From: Muricauda sp. SCSIO 65647
Lineage (GTDB): Bacteria > Bacteroidota > Bacteroidia > Flavobacteriales > Flavobacteriaceae
Direction: 5' to 3'
Length of the DNA stretch: 64,000 bases
NCBI RefSeq assembly: GCF_021534965.1
Contig: NZ_CP091037.1
Location: forward strand, 3,169,501-3,233,500
The translations under genes were made by a program, and so were the position numbers. A model generated the notes under the pieces. The model was not told the DNA's origin and searched no databases. It saw only the letters and a program-made list of their open reading frames with translations. Below, in pieces: positions 62,954 through 64,000 of this stretch; within the stretch, counting starts at the first letter, position 1, and the number at the start of each line of letters is the position of its first letter.

Positions 62954-64000
62954 ATGACAACTTCCAATAAAATTTCTTTAAAACAATTTCTCAGCTATTT
63001 CTGGATTGCTGTAACCGGTAAGGAAACCGAATTTACCACAGGTAGTATCCGTAGGGCCATATTTATGCTCAGCATTCCCATGATTCTTGAGATGATGATG
63101 GAATCGATATTCGCCATCGTCGATATTGCCTATGTCTCACAGGTCAGTGTGAATGCCGTGGCGACCATAGGGTTGACCGAATCGGTTATCACCTTGGTTT
63201 ACGCGGTCGCCATTGGCTTGAGTATGGCCGCAACGGCAGTAGTGGCCCGTAGGGTTGGTGAGAAAGACATTAAAGGCGCCCGTGAGGCTGCTGTTCAAGC
63301 TATTGCCCTGGGCATTTTGGTATCAATTCTTGTGGGTATCATCGGATTTCTGTACGCCAAAGAGATTTTGGCCCTTATGGGTGCCGAACCCGATTTGATC
63401 GCTGAGGGCTACGGCTATACCAAATGGCTTATCGGGGGCAATGCCACCATTATGCTGTTATTTTTGATCAATGCGATTTTTAGGGGCGCGGGCAATGCTT
63501 CCATTGCCATGTGGACCTTGGTTCTCTCGAATGGACTGAACATTGTTCTAGACCCTTTTTTCATTTTTGGGTGGGGTCCTTTTCCTGAATATGGGGTCAT
63601 GGGAGCAGCAGTCGCAACCAATATTGGCCGGGGTTCGGCGGTGCTTTTTCAATTGGGTATCCTATTCTTTGGATGGGGCAAGATCAAGCTCATGGCACAA
63701 GACCTTGTGTTGAACATCAAGGTTATGGTCAACTTGATCAAAGTATCTTTGGGGGGCATCGCACAATTCTTGATCGGTACCTCTAGCTGGGTCTTTTTGA
63801 TGCGCATCATGTCAGAGTTCGGAAGTGAAGTATTGGCGGGCTATACCATTGCCATTCGAGTGATTATGTTCACCCTTATGCCTTCTTGGGGCATGAGCAA
63901 CGCCGCAGCGACCTTAGTAGGGCAAAACCTTGGGGCAAAGCAGCCTGATCGTGCCGAAAAATCTGTTTGGAAAACAGGTAAGTACAACGCTTATTTTATG
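62954..64000 (+). CDS. MATE family efflux transporter (3' truncated by the window)
   Basis: The first 349 codons of a multidrug and toxin extrusion transporter, open to the window edge. GSIRRAIFMLSIPMILEMMMES and the following VVARRVGEKDIKGAREAA are the MATE N-lobe signatures, and the repeat begins again at MVNLIKVSLGGIAQFLIG. About ten membrane segments are visible of the expected twelve. MATE proteins export drugs or dyes by Na+ or H+ antiport. The ATG lies 28 bases after the leader T run. Confidence 0.92.
   Translation, partial: MTTSNKISLKQFLSYFWIAVTGKETEFTTGSIRRAIFMLSIPMILEMMMESIFAIVDIAYVSQVSVNAVATIGLTESVITLVYAVAIGLSMAATAVVARRVGEKDIKGAREAAVQAIALGILVSILVGIIGFLYAKEILALMGAEPDLIAEGYGYTKWLIGGNATIMLLFLINAIFRGAGNASIAMWTLVLSNGLNIVLDPFFIFGWGPFPEYGVMGAAVATNIGRGSAVLFQLGILFFGWGKIKLMAQDLVLNIKVMVNLIKVSLGGIAQFLIGTSSWVFLMRIMSEFGSEVLAGYTIAIRVIMFTLMPSWGMSNAAATLVGQNLGAKQPDRAEKSVWKTGKYNAYFM

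Overview
This window is a stretch of chromosome from a marine-type member of the Flavobacteriaceae (phylum Bacteroidota). Evidence for the lineage: gliding genes gldF/gldG, a protein with a type IX secretion C-terminal tail, a SusC/SusD pair, lineage-restricted small families (DUF4290, Lacal_2735/DUF6435, START-like, DUF2911), a ResB-CcsA fusion, and promoter-like sequences of the Bacteroidota type (TTTG, about 19 bp, TAnnTTTG). Gene density is high and overlaps are short. No rRNA, CRISPR array, prophage or intact insertion sequence was found. The genus cannot be fixed from sequence alone.

Layout. 0-5.3 kb: end of an unknown gene and a DUF4870 membrane protein (+), then a minus-strand run SAM hydrolase (DUF62), ABM monooxygenase, a gldF-gldG fusion, and dnaN with its own promoter. 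5.4-7.3 kb: phoH and purC (+). 7.4-16.5 kb: a carboxylate/acetate assimilation block (+): domesticated transposase-like DNA-binding protein, porin, DUF4212 small subunit, Na+/solute symporter, terminator, small membrane protein, symporter-histidine kinase fusion (CrbS/CbrA-like), single-domain response regulator, acetyl-CoA synthetase. 16.5-19.2 kb (-): DEDDh exonuclease, a possible 45-residue ORF, and a cNMP/CBS/DUF294 protein.

19.3-35.3 kb (-) is the most unusual region: SusC, SusD, a terminator, a 1113-residue VCBS/ASPIC protein, then a tightly packed set of PSD1/DUF1549/DUF1553 cytochrome c lipoprotein, Tat-exported DUF1501 protein, Tat-exported NHL beta-propeller, a lipoprotein, and a DUF2231 membrane protein fused to cytochrome c, leucine-rich repeats and a C-terminal module. 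The last two proteins share homologous tails. The set resembles an outer-membrane uptake pair feeding an exported, haem-containing enzyme complex of unknown substrate.

35.6-45.3 kb is mostly housekeeping: tRNA-Met(CAT), START-like protein, class IV aminotransferase, YqgE, HU, fmt, recQ, an AAA ATPase, DUF493, DUF4290, murA (with Asp in place of the fosfomycin-target Cys), pirin, and the 55-residue Lacal_2735 protein. 45.3-57.5 kb: exported M20 amidohydrolase; an SRPBCC-SDR-photolyase operon behind an inverted-repeat operator; a T9SS cargo; DUF2911; then PIG-L deacetylase, an overlooked 39-residue membrane protein and a Na+/solute symporter; MscS-like channel; an unknown envelope protein. 57.5-64 kb: maf, kdsC-like phosphatase, DUF2520 protein, the ResB-CcsA fusion, and a MATE transporter cut by the window end and preceded by a structured leader with a short upstream reading frame.

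Functional assignments come from recognising families and motifs by eye. No database search was run.
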